Assembly: GCA_015179125.1 (NCBI GenBank)
Contig: WHVA01000081.1
Span: 124,001 to 188,000, forward strand
Direction: 5' to 3'
DNA from: Gautieria morchelliformis
Lineage: Eukaryota > Basidiomycota > Agaricomycetes > Gomphales > Gomphaceae
Length of the DNA stretch: 64,000 nt
A model generated the notes under the pieces. That model saw only the letters and a list, made by a program, of their open reading frames with translations. It ran no database searches and was not told the origin of the DNA. Within the stretch, counting starts at the first letter, position 1. Each line of letters starts with the position of its first letter. Shown in pieces: positions 23,643 to 34,427 of this stretch. Made by a program: the position numbers and the translations under genes.

Positions 23643-23817
23643 TGTTGCTGCAGTAACGTGACGCAGTACATCACGTGATCGTATCGATATGGTGTCTGAG
23701 TTCGAAGAAGGAACTATACATTTTCCTTCTTCGAACTCAGGTGAGACCCTCGAAGATTTACTTGTACTCAGACTAATACATACATTTTCCTTCTTCGAAC
23801 TCAGCTTAATTGTATCA
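23643..23817 (+). repeat. 3' LTR of copia-2 (175 bp)
   Basis: Identical to the left LTR plus 64 bp inserted after position 23740. The extra segment begins GTGAGA, contains CTAATA and ends CAG. Its last part repeats the preceding 23 bp. Confidence 0.92.
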
Positions 23818-23849
23818 AAAACACCCACTAGAGGGCTGCAACTTCATGC

Positions 23850-24794
23850 TAGTGATGGGCACGGCTCGGCCCAGGCCGTCTGCCGAGCCAGGCCGAGCCT
23901 CCGATAGGCCGAGCCAAACCAGGCCCAAGCCGTTGGCACATCCGGCTCCAGGGCCTGGCTCAGGTTTTGACAGGCGCCGAGCCAGGAAGCCGGGGCCTGC
24001 GGGCGCTTAGATACAGGATCTTCGGTCGCCGAAAAGGACATCTGTGCTCTGATACTGGCATGTACATAAACAGTTTTTCATGATATGTAGTGTAGTTACA
24101 GTGGTCTTAAACCTTACTCTCTACCCACTTGCCATCTGTTGGAGTTGCAAACCGCAGCGCCCGAAGCCCCTGATTAGTCAGCACGTCATTATTGACCGTT
24201 TTAGGTCTTGCGCAGTCGCAAGACATTCTTTTATTCCCCTTTATTGCGAGTCTTATTGTTCTCATGAAATTATAAGTAGCTACTGTCATGTAAAGTCTCC
24301 CTCAGTGGCTTGACACCGTGCAAACACTGAGGTAAGACATCATTCCATCCCTCGTATTGTATTTCGCTCACCTGTCCGCTACAGTTGATTTGTCGTCGTA
24401 TAGGTAACTATAACAGTGGTTTGACACTGTGCAAACACTGAGTTGATTTGTCGTTGTATAGTCTTGTTATTATTATACCATCCACTTGCCATGCGTCGTC
24501 ATTGTATCGATGATTCCGACGATTCCGGGGCAGGTAGTGATTGCGATGACATCATTGACGATGAGGAAGAATTTTAAGGAAGAATTTTAATCTCTTTTGC
24601 GCTACATACAAAAAAATAATATCTGTGTCTACAATCCATTCCCCCACCAACAGGCCATGGCCCAAGCCAAGGCCAAGCTGGAGCCGAGCCAGGCCAAGTG
24701 CCAACGGCCTGGCTCAGGATTTTGCAAGCCAAAGCCAGCGCTAACCAGGCCAAAGCCACGGCTTTCAGGCCAAGCCAGGCCATGCCCATCACTA
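23850..24794. mobile_element. Non-autonomous hAT-like DNA transposon (945 bp)
   Basis: The terminal inverted repeats are TAGTGATGGGCACGGC at the left (23850) and TAGTGATGGGCATGGC on the complementary strand at the right end (24794). The GTGATGGGC core is typical of hAT ends. An 8-bp direct repeat CTTCATGC flanks it exactly (23842-23849 and 24795-24802), the target-site size of hAT elements. Next to each end lies a GC-rich subterminal array of GGCCGAGCC or GGCCAAGCC-like words (23853-24000 and 24655-24790). The middle has no transposase; it holds a short repeated segment (a TTTGACACTGTGCAAACACTG-like word near 24,310 and 24,420). Confidence 0.85.
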
Positions 24795-24830
24795 CTTCAT
24801 GCATCATGGCGTGCAACTAACTGCTTTTAG

Positions 24831-25200
24831 CCTGGCTTCTAATAATTGTGAAGTCTGTAATCGAACACACAAAGACTCCAATGGCTACCTAGATCATATC
24901 AATAGTCGGCAGCGTATGTGTTACTCTTGTTGCAGGTCATACTTATTTCTCACATTCGAAAGCAGATCTTGGGTCAGACAACAACACGCATTGAGCGATG
25001 ATCGATCAACTGTAGAACAATTTCGCGCTCGTGTACGCATTGACTTCGACTTCGATAAACGCTTGGTCGAAGTCAAAGCCAAGGTAGATGCTTCACATGA
25101 AGAAAAGAAGCTAGTGAAGAAAGCTGTTAAAGAAGCTGCTCGCGTAGAATTGGTTAAAGATATTGTTGCTCAAACGGAGGACACAGATGGCCAAGATGAT
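24831..25200 (+). pseudogene. SNU23-like splicing-factor gene relic
   Basis: The frame after an intron-like TTTTAG encodes CEVCNRTHKDSNGYLDHINSR, the matrin-type C2H2 zinc finger of SNU23/ZMAT2, a U4/U6.U5 tri-snRNP protein. It is followed by a retained intron start (GTATGT) and then, in another frame, RSTVEQFRARV, YDFDKRL-like FDFDKRLVEVKAK and a lysine-rich helix. The expected link between the two parts (LGQTTRIER) is visible only across frameshifts and a TGA. The N-terminal part of the gene is absent and the left side abuts the hAT target site. Because introns are kept, it is a genomic fragment and not a retrocopy. Confidence 0.7.
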
Positions 25201-25303
25201 GAGCTTCGCTGGACTCCAATTGATCATTGCCATTTTTTTTGAAGATCGGAACCATAGCCTAAATGATCCCTTCTATTACACAGGTGATGTATCGATTGTC
25301 CAA

Positions 25304-28300
25304 TCATGCTTTGACCAGGAATAACGTAAATCGAACGTCGGCAACTTCCTGCACCTCCTCGATAATCTGCTCCTTCCCTGCTAGTCGCTGGGCCACATCA
25401 CTAGGGGAGCCTCTAATCGCTCTCTTGATCATCTCCCCATAATCTTGCATCGCCCTTTTCAACTCGTCCGCGTCTGCCCCTGCATCAAAGTGATAGAACA
25501 CATCAACGTCATCGGTAGCTTGAAGGCCTGCTTTTTTCCGCAGTTTCTGCACACGGTTTATGAGTTCTCGTGCCAGCCCCTCGCCGACCAATTCCGGGTG
25601 GACCTGGATATCTAGGACAATGACAACATCGTTGTCTGTGTTTGGCGCGAAAGTGGCTTGGTCGCCTGAAGGTAATTCCACGTAACGTGAAACAGCGAGA
25701 TCGCCTTGGACAAGTTGAATGCCGTCGACAGTGATCAGACCGTTCTTAATGTAACCCTTGACGTCATCTGAGGACAAAAGCGGAAGGCCGTTCTTGACTC
25801 GATTAATATCCTTCCGCAACTTGCGGCCGAGAACAGGCCAATCTGCATTAGCTTTATACTTGACACCCGAACGGGTTTCATCGGAACTGAACACAACGTC
25901 TCGTACGTTGAGTTCCGACTGTAGATATCGCTGTAATGGTCGCACGTCATCCAAGTATTGTTCGTCAGGGTGAAAGACCAACAGCTCTCGCAATGGTGTC
26001 TACGGCCTGGAGCGTAAGCAGTAGTAGAGGCATTGAATACGCACAAAAAATACAAACTTTAAGTGGTAACGTGTGCTTGTCTCGGACATTGCGAGTCAGC
26101 TCAATGATGGTTTGCATACGCTTGACTTTTCGCTCAATCTCCTGGTCAAAGTAATCCTCGTTGACCTCCGGAAATCGAAGGAAGTGGATAGATCGTGCAT
26201 CTACTTCTGATTCTGAGGACGGCGGAATGAACGGACGGAGGCCCTGATAAAGACTCTCCGTCAGGAATGGTGTATAAGAAGACTGCGACACGTCAGCATA
26301 TTCAATTCTTGCAGTTGAGGTAGATGCGCACCATGGTCCGACAGAGTGTAAACAAGGTTTCGAACAATGTGTTCAGAGCCAGGATGGTATCTTCTTTTCC
26401 ATCTTCCCCTTTTAGACGTTTCCGATTGAACCGAATGTACCAGTTGGTAAGTTCGTCTACTAGATCCACCAGCCGCGGAACAATGGTATACAGCCGATAT
26501 GCGGCCATCTCCTCGCGCACAAGTTTAATTAAAGATTGACACCTCGCAAGGATCCAACGGTCCATAACGTTGCTTGATCGCGGTGCATGGGCATCGTACA
26601 CAAATGCATGCCCTTCTTCCTTGCGCAACAAGTTAACTTGTCCGAGGAAAAAGCGGAAAGAATTGAGCCAAGGTAAGAGAACGCGCGATATCACCTCTCG
26701 AACACCCTCTTCCCTGAAGCGGAGGTTTTCTCCTCTGACAATAGGAGAATTTACGAGAAACATCCTAATCCAAGATATAAGGCTCATTGGAGGAACATGT
26801 TAAGCGAAGACGTACCGTGTGGCATCAGCCCCATACTGGTTGATGATCAAATTGGGATCTGGGTAGTTTTTTAGACTTTTGCTCATTTTCTTTCCATCGC
26901 TATGAGTTCATATCAGAGCGCCCTGTGACTTTTAATGATCTCCAGGACATACGCAGCGAGCACTAGTCCAGTGACAATTAGGTTCTTCCATGGCGCAGTA
27001 CCGAATAAATGAGTGGACAACACTAGAAGTGTATAAAACCAGCCTCTTGTCTGATCGATGCCTTCGGAAACAAAATCAGCAGGGAACGTAGTGTCAAATT
27101 TCTCCTTGTTTTCAAAGGGATAATGTTGCTGAGCATACGGCATGCTATTGGGGAAAGTTTTGTAATGGCAGTAATTTATGAGAAAGCCATTTGCACACAC
27201 CTTCCAGACTCGAACCAGCAATCGAATACTTCTTCCACGCGTTTAAGAGTCCCTTTCCCTTTCCGCGACGGGATTGTGATGTGGTCAATCTTGTCCCGAT
27301 GCAAGTCTGTGATGTTCTTGACTCCAGAAAGCTCTTCGAGATCCTTTATAGAGCTCACACAAACGACCTTTGGGAAGGCATGAGGTTTCGGGTTTCGCCA
27401 CGCAGCACCTCACCCCCGAGGACCCACCTCTTCGAAATCATCACTAACCCATAAAGGAATTGGCGTGCCCCAGTACCGGTTTCGCGAGATGTTCCAATCC
27501 CGCGCGTTGGCGATCCAATTGCCAAAGCGGTTGTCCCCAACCGACTGTGGGACCCTGGTGATATGATCAAACTGCTGCAGAACCATATTCGTCTAGGATG
27601 AATACCATCGGGTGTCGGCATTATTTGCCACAAGCTGATCGACAACTGGTTGCACCCTAACAAACCACGCAGGGATGGCTCGGTAGAGAAGGGGGGTGCC
27701 GGAACTGAATAGTGTCCGGTGAGTGCAAGAGTGGCATATAATAAATGACTTACCGCCAGCAGAAGGGATACTGATGTTGGATGGTGGATTGGACGATGAG
27801 CTTCCCCTTCTCCTTCAAGAATTTTTGGATAGCCTTGTCAGCAACCTGGCGATATTGTCATGAGGATTACGACGTTTTCTTCATCCCGCCCAAGGACTGT
27901 GATATATTCATTCACCTTGACATGTTGGCCTTCGAAATCATAGACATCCCGGGTGAATCTCCCCGCGTCATCTATAGGACAAGGTGGCATCTCTTCAGCG
28001 CGAATGATGCCACTGGCAACAGCGATGCGGTGATCGTCGTCACCAAACGCCGGTGCCTGGTGAACTATGCCTGTGCCGTCATCACTTGTAACATATTCGT
28101 CGACAACCACGCGGAATGCCCGATCTTCGAACTGAAGCATACTGCAGGTCAGACATGTTGATTTGTTACGTTTGTGCCTACCTGTTCGGTAAAGTACTCA
28201 AACAGGGGTATATATCTCCAGCCCTTCATATCTGAGCCCTTGAATTGGCCAATTTTTTTATACTTGGCTTTCTTGGGATCCTTGTAGAGGGTTCCAAGAA

Positions 28301-29241
28301 GTTTCTCGTGGAGGATGTAGTTTTCATCTCGCTGCTCATCATGGATTTTGATGTAATAGAACTTTGGATGCACACATAGGGCGAGATTGGAAGGAAGAGT
28401 CCACGGTGTCGTGGTCCATGCTAGAAGAGACGTTTTAGGGTCATCAACGAGGGTGAAGGCAACAGTGACTAGGGGATTGAATATTAGCATGTTAGACGGG
28501 TGCTCGGTATCAACCCACCAGCTGGATCAGATACATCCCTAAAATCCTGTCCAGCCTCGAAATTTGACAGAGGCGTTGTCAACGCGGTCGAGTAAGGCAT
28601 TACCCGCAGCCCTCTGTACACCATAGACTTCTCGAAAAGCTGACCAAATGCCCACCACACAGATTCCATAAAACTCGCGTTGAGAGTTTTATAATCGTTA
28701 TCAAAATCGATCCAGCGACCCATCCGCTCCACAGTTGCACGCCATTCCGACGCATATCTCATGACGATGCTGCGACATTCCAAGTTATACTCAGCAATTC
28801 CCATCTTCATGACGTCGGTTTTGCCTGTGATACCTAGTTTCTTGTCTATCTCGTGCTCGACAGGGAGACCATGCGTGTCCCATCCAAAACGACGTTCCAC
28901 ATAGAAACCGCTGACACTTGCATGGCGGGTCACAATATCCTATGTGATAGGTCAGCGTATTTCAAAAGTCGTTATGGGCACGTGCTTTGATCGTTCCAGC
29001 CAAGAGGTGACCATAATGCGGTAGGCCTGTCGCGAAAGGTGGTCCATCATAGAAAGAGAACTTTGGTCGTCCTTCAGCCAGTTTCAAGCTTGTTTGAAAA
29101 GCATCTATCTCTCTCCAGAACTTGATCACCTTTTCTTCCTCCTTAGGAAAGTTGAAGGGTGAAGTGACTGGATAGAGACCAGTTAGATGATGCATCATTG
29201 AGTGCGAAATTTTGCTCACTGTCATGCGGTGGAAAGGACAT
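25304..29241 (-). CDS. ILS1: Isoleucyl-tRNA synthetase, cytosolic
   Basis: Fourteen exons sum to 3,243 nt, 1,080 residues, close to the yeast enzyme. It charges tRNA-Ile with isoleucine in the cytosol. The class I signature HIGH appears as [11 protein letters not shown] near residue 60, and KMSKS is intact near residue 606 ([14 protein letters not shown]). The editing-domain [14 protein letters not shown] and the [12 protein letters not shown] region are present. The start at 29241 was chosen because exon 1 (29241-29220) splices in frame to a conserved [10 protein letters not shown] block. Exons (minus): 29241-29220, 29167-28986, 28939-28519, 28468-28182, 28131-27916, 27845-27754, 27704-27606, 27554-27428, 27367-27201, 27144-26953, 26899-26816, 26764-26332, 26282-26058, 25999-25304. 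Intron 2 (28940-28985) needs a GC donor (GCACGT). Confidence 0.96.
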
Positions 29242-29410
29242 CTTGACCGCCGTCTAATTCTATCCCCTTGCTCTGCTAGGCTCTCCCACAGGAAAATCGT
29301 GGGATAGCTGCAGGCACCAGGCACATGGACACGTGCATTAGTGCCCTTGCCGCGTCGGCACGGCCTACTTTTGCTCATACTTGCGTGTCATACGTGTCTC
29401 TGTTCGTGCC

Positions 29411-29697
29411 ATTTTCTTAAGTGTCCTATTGTCGTGGCCTCTCCCCAACATTCCAATCATTCAGGTACTGTTTCTGTCCCCCTCCTGCGGCTTTCTTTCT
29501 CTTTTCATGGTGGTGTTGCAAATGTCTCCTTATTTCCGCGTGTGTCTGCAGGTTCTTTTCTTGAGTGTCCTAATGTCGTGCCCACTCCTCAACATTCCAA
29601 TGGTTCAACTACGGATCGTATCCCCCTCCTACGGATTTCTTTCTGATTTCAAGGTAGTTTTGCAAAAGTCTCGTTATTTCCGGGTGTGTCTGCAGGT
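29411..29697. repeat. Two tandem ~144-bp repeats
   Basis: Positions 29411-29554 and 29555-29697 are imperfect copies: a TTTTCTTRAGTGTCC start, a CAACATTCCAAT block and a TTTCCGNGTGTGTCTGCAG end recur at the same spacing. A short third copy start follows at 29,699. It lies 170 bp upstream of the IleRS start codon. Confidence 0.75.
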
Positions 29698-30480
29698 TCG
29701 TCGTTCGACTGTCCTCTTTCGTCCCTTATTTTTGATCCGTGTCCGTGTCCGTGTCCGTTTCCTACAGCTCTTGTTTGTCCTGCGCTACTACCACATTGTC
29801 TATTTACAGTTCATTTACCGTTATTCATGATCATTGAAACTGTAGACTTGTCCTCGTTTTGGTACTCGGATCTCTACCTGCGCCGTTTTACTGGCCTATG
29901 TAAGCCTCCCCGCAATGGCATGCATGCTGATAATAAGTCTTTGTGCCTTGTAGTTATTTCCCCGCTACTTATAACTTCGTGTCTCTTTTATTGCTTTCTC
30001 TCGTGTCCTTAACTGGGGCTTGCGCGCTACATGACGGTGAGATATTTTTCCTTTCCTCTTCTCTTTATCTGTCCTCGTTGCTTACGCTGCTTCTTCTCTG
30101 TCTTCTGTCCTCCCACCACTGTCTTGTTTCTGCGTCCAATTTCTCCAACCGCTGTTCTTCTACCCTCAAGAGTTTGCTTGGATGTTGCGTGAAGAGCTTG
30201 TCCTGACGGTCGTGAAGGCGGCAGCGAAGTCAACGGTCAGTTTCCCAACTTCATACTACAAAGATAAGCATAACTCGTGTGGTGTTCGCCCAGCCACGCA
30301 TTCAACCGACGACGATGGCCAAGATATGACCTCATTGCTTTGTTGAAGGTACACGTGCCTGACTCGTATTCTAAAAGACCCTTTCAGCTTCGCTACTTGG
30401 CCTGTGACCGATGCCGCAAGAGATGCAATGAACACTGTGAAACACACGCACGACATTTCTCCCCTCCCCGCCTTCGCGCG

Positions 30481-30731
30481 ACGTCAACGGAGACCCTATC
30501 GTACCGTCCCAGTACGATAGATTGCTAAAAGGGGCCGTCGTGGAGGTGCACTTCGCCCTCACGCGCTGGGTATTCGCTGGTAGGAGCGCTAAGGCCATGA
30601 GCATACCCGTGATTCGCGAGATGTTGGTCATATCTCCCCCGAAACCTCCGGTTGCATCTCCCATGAAAAGGAAGAATATAATAATAAGGGATGGCCCTTC
30701 AACGAGCCCTAAGAAAAAGATTCACGCATAA
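30481..30731 (+). CDS. Possible C-terminal exon of an unknown protein
   Basis: An open frame of about 80 codons reads VNGDPIVPSQYDRLLKG, then VVEVHFALTRWVF, and ends in a Pro/Lys-rich tail (SPPKPPVASPMKRK, STSPKKKIHA) with a stop at 30729-30731. The composition looks like protein, not noise. No acceptable upstream exon was found; the same frame has a TGA about 70 bp upstream. It could be a pseudogene, or the last exon of a gene whose start I cannot see. Family not recognised. Confidence 0.3.
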
Positions 30732-31090
30732 TGTTCTTAGTCACATAGCCTTTGTCGTGTAAATTAATTAGCCAAATGTTCACCGTCCTGCTCAATTCCA
30801 GTGCAAGGGGACTGCCGGTATCGGCCCTTACTCTAGTTCTATTCTATTTTCTAAAGTATTATTCGAGTTGAGGGCGCTGCTTATGTAAATAGGGTTTGCC
30901 GTCTTCCCGGAAGCACTGTGAACTCCGCTTCGATGAGGCAGTAAGCTGACAAGCAGGTAATTCTGAGGTGCCGCATGTCACTTCACGGTCAGATGCGAGC
31001 GTATTCTCAAACACCAGGCCGGTACCCGATAGTCTTATCGATAAGTATATTATAAGTAAGAACTATCATTACAGTGTACCCTCAGTCTCC

Positions 31091-33495
31091 ATGCCTGCTA
31101 CTACATCTGCTTTCTTTTATGGCACCCTCCTTCATCCAGAAGTCCTAAGAAGAGTCATCGGCAACACCGGTGACCATCTACAAGTCTCACCTGCCATTCT
31201 ACTAGACTTCACTCGGCACCACGTCAAGGCATGCCATCGGGATATTTCTCAGCTTGCTTACTTACCGTGAGCAGGGATGCGACTATCCAGCTATCGTTCC
31301 ATATGAATCTGCACAGTCGCTTTTCCAGCGCGATTTGACCAGGGACGAAAGATCTGTAAGAGGTACCGTCGTCTCTGGTCTCACAGCCGAAGATATCAGG
31401 CTTGTGGACATCTTCGAAGGCGACGTACGCTTGCTTCCTTATATCGTGTCCATAACAGTTGATTTCACCGAATACTGCGTAGGAATACTCCCGCCAAACC
31501 GTATCTGTCTCTCCATTGTCTTCTTTCACGCCCCTGTTAGATTCTGTTCAAACCATTATCGCTCCAGAGTCCTCTATTCCTGAGTTGAAGGACTTCATCC
31601 AGGTTCAGACATATGTTTGGGGCGACCGCATAGACCGCCTGATGCCCGAGATATGGTCGTTTGACATTTTCGTGAGGGAAAAGCTGTGGCGTTGGGTCGG
31701 AAGGGGTAGCAGCGACAATAGCGACTATGCCCTCGTTGATGAGCGTAGAGCCATGGATGGCCGCGTCAAGGATTCAAGCTTGACCTTACTCCACGAGGCC
31801 AACCAACCACCAGAGTTTGGGCGCGCTCTTCTACCTCAATTCGGGTTCCATAAAGATTATATCAACTTGAACCACGGTGTGCCTGCTCATCGATTCCACA
31901 TGATGATCTACATGCTCAGTAATTTTCATGTAGGTTCGTACGGATCTCTCCCTCGGCCAGTCTCTGAAGCTGTCGAGGCGCTATCGGCCGAAATAGAGTC
32001 CCGTCCAGACAGGTTCATCCGCAGACTGTACGAGCATCGTTTAGCGACCGTACGAGAACGGCTTGCACACCTGGTCGGTGCCGCTGCAGACGAGATTGTT
32101 ATGGTCCCAAATGGCACCCACGGCATAAACACTATCTTACGAAATCTAACCTGGAACTCTGACGATATTATCGTAGGCGGTGAGTTTTGTACCTTGTGAT
32201 TCGTTCATTTGCTCTTACGCAATGGGTCAGCGACGACCACATACGGCGCGATTTTGCGCACACAGCAGTATATTCATGACCTCTCGCCTCACCCCAAGAT
32301 CTGCAATATGAAGCTCGCCTTTCCCACTACCCATGCCGCCATTCTTGACGATTTCAAAGCGCACCTCCAAGCTCTGTCCCGCAAGCCAAACCAGAAAGTC
32401 GTCGCTATTATTGATTCTATCGTTAGTAACCCCGGATGTGTACTACCCTGGGAACAGATGGTCCAAATCTGCAAGGAAGAGAATGTTTTGAGTCTTGTCG
32501 ATGCCGCTCACAGCATTGGGCAGCAAGTCGGTCTCAATCTGGGCAAGGCCAGTCCCGATTTTTGGGTCTCTGTTAGTGATCACTGTCAACATCATATCCC
32601 TGATGTCGAATATAAAATCTTACCTCTGATTTACAGGTCTGTCATAAATGGTTGTTTGCAAAGCGTGGCTGTACAGTGTTATATGTCCCACGCCAGTAAG
32701 TATGACTCTTTCTTGTGACCCATAAATTCAATATCCCACCCCAGCAATCAACACTTTATACGGTCAGCCATCCCTACTTCGGTTGGATATGTATCCCCAG
32801 AGGATCCCGACCTTCCACATACCCCTAAGGCACCCAACTTCGTCGGTCAATTCAACTGTAATTCAGTTACTGTACCTATTGGCACCCAACTAATAATCCG
32901 TGTTAGGGACCGGAACGATCGATCCCGTCCCGTTTCTGAGTGTGATGCCAGGTAAGTCTCGTCGCGAATGTAACTTTCAGCCAAGCCTCTTAATTTGTGG
33001 CAGCTCTTGATTTCAGGGCCAAGCTTGGAGGCGAAGCACGTATTAACGAGTACTGTCATTCTCTTGCTGTCAAAGGCGGGAAGCGACTGGCGCAACTTCT
33101 TCAAACAAGCGTGATGCCTGAAGAGCTCACAGCAAACATGGTTAGTACATCCTTAGAGCTATATTGACACGGTCTACGCACTCCTCGAGAACAGACTAAT
33201 GTAGTTCTACCTCTGCCTATCCCGCCTTCGTTTCCTGCCCACAAGCTGGCGGAGATGCGCACCATTATGGAAACGAAGCTTTTAGAAGAGTGGGACTGCT
33301 TCGCAGCGGTGTTTGTCCACAACGGTCATTGGTGGACACGCTGCAGTGCACAAGTGTGGAACCAAGTGAGTTTGTGTTACGTTTCAGAAATGCATCTAAT
33401 AGGCGATACCGCACTCTCAGCTGTCGGATTTCGACCATGTCGCAAAGGCGCTGAATGCCATTTGTACTGAAATGAGAAGGGAGTATTGCGTGTGA
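31091..33495 (+). CDS. Fusion: AIG2-like (gamma-glutamylcyclotransferase fold) + class V PLP aminotransferase/epimerase-like
   Basis: Eleven exons sum to 1,869 nt, 622 residues. Residues 1 to about 186 are an AIG2-like domain: FFYGTLLHPEVLRRVIG carries the YGTL substrate-loop motif, then CDYPAIVPYE, VRGTVVSGL and DIFEGDEYSR. The frame continues without a stop into a class V PLP enzyme resembling isopenicillin-N-epimerase/CefD relatives: NLNHGSYGSLPRPV, MVPNGTHGINTIL, SLVDAAHSIGQQ, and CHKWLFAKRGC with the PLP lysine. The first 186 residues and the last 436 each have the length of a separate enzyme, and an internal ATG sits at 31753. A shared reading frame with no stop or intron at the boundary is seen directly; a single bifunctional protein is inference. 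Exons: 31091-31228, 31275-31424, 31483-31876, 31934-32179, 32231-32571, 32637-32695, 32745-32857, 32907-32951, 33004-33140, 33195-33366, 33422-33495. Intron 1 uses either a GC donor (GCATGC) or an upstream GT. Confidence 0.85.
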
Positions 33496-34427
33496 AGGTC
33501 CATTATAGAATAGAATGAATTCTTTGTGTATTTGAATAAATTGTCGACGATGTCGACGAAGTTAGAGCCTTTACGTCGTACTAGGTGAAGCGCAGGCCCG
33601 GATGATGATCGGAGCAGGGTACGGTGAGTCGGCAAAACAAACAGATCGTTGAATTCGATGTCGGGTGTGTTGTTCAAAGTTTTAACAGCGGTTGACACTA
33701 GAGTAAGGAGTGGGGGTGGCCCCTCGTTCGGATTAGAACACCGTAGACGTGAACTCGAATTAGGCTTCAGTGGCACGTCCATTCCCTTGTCGAGGACAAG
33801 CTATGGGGGTGTTATATGCCGTATAAAGTATAAAAAATCGGATTTGATGAAGTCTCTGCCGACGTATCTGGAATCTTTGGGTGTAATTCTCAGCAAATTT
33901 GTCAACATTTACGGCGTCCATCTTACAGCCACCGCCGCATAGGGCGGAGATCGAGGGGGCAGCGTCGGGGGTGTGTGCACCTCTTGAGCATCGCTGAACT
34001 GTCGACCGTGGGCGGAAGCTCGGAGGGGTAGACGGTGCTACTGTACGACATTGTATTGGAAAATACGACAAAGTATCTGAAAATAAACCAATCTATTCCG
34101 ACGTCCTCGACCAAGGGCCGCGCCGGGGAAGCCGGCGTGGCCCTTGGTCGATAGCTCCTCCGTTACCTTTGACAAGGCGAAAAACGAAGAGGCAGCTGAA
34201 TCCAAACCTCCTGCTAGCTCATCCGATGATGAATAGTATAACTACATTCACCTTCCATCGTTCAACGTTCATCCTTTCCGCGACCACCCTACGCACATTC
34301 CTGTACTGTACTATTTCAACGTCCTCGACAAGGGGCACGCCGGCGACGCCGGCCTCTAGTAGTACCACAGGCTAACGCAAAACATATTCAAACTCCGACC
34401 TCTTCAAGTTGGACGTAGTGCTTACAT
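33496..34427. other. Intergenic region, weak minus-strand frames and a strong hairpin
   Basis: Minus-strand frames at 33417-33782 and 33760-34071 are open for about 100 codons each, but lack a recognised domain or a believable join. A perfect or near-perfect hairpin lies at 34108-34150 (arms CGACCAAGGGCC and GGCCCTTGGTCG-like, GC-rich loop), and a related GC-rich palindrome at about 34,328-34,355. These may mark small inverted-repeat elements. Confidence 0.35.

Larger units (their letters stand above)
19242..23817 (+). mobile_element. Ty1/copia retrotransposon, nearly intact, with very short LTRs (copia-2)
   Basis: The LTRs are 19242-19352 (111 bp) and 23643-23817 (175 bp), identical except for a 64-bp segment present only in the right one. 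A perfect 5-bp target duplication AAAAC flanks the element (19237-19241 and 23818-23822). The primer-binding site GGTTATGGGCCC (19353-19364) abuts the left LTR, and a G-rich tract (AAGGGGGTG) precedes the right LTR. One long gag-pol frame fills the interior, with a single frameshift. The identical LTR parts imply a very recent insertion. Confidence 0.95.
29242..31090. other. Intergenic region with tandem repeats and one weak ORF
   Basis: Shared upstream region of IleRS (minus) and the fusion gene (plus). Apart from the 144-bp repeats and the 30,481-30,731 frame listed separately, I see pyrimidine-rich DNA (29,400-30,180), a (GTCCGT) microrepeat near 29,740, and nothing that codes with confidence. 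Confidence 0.5.

Noticed and set aside
29341..30206. Overlapping Cys/Ser/Leu-rich frames on the plus strand
   Set aside because: They follow from pyrimidine-rich repeats; no start context, splice logic or domain supports a gene.
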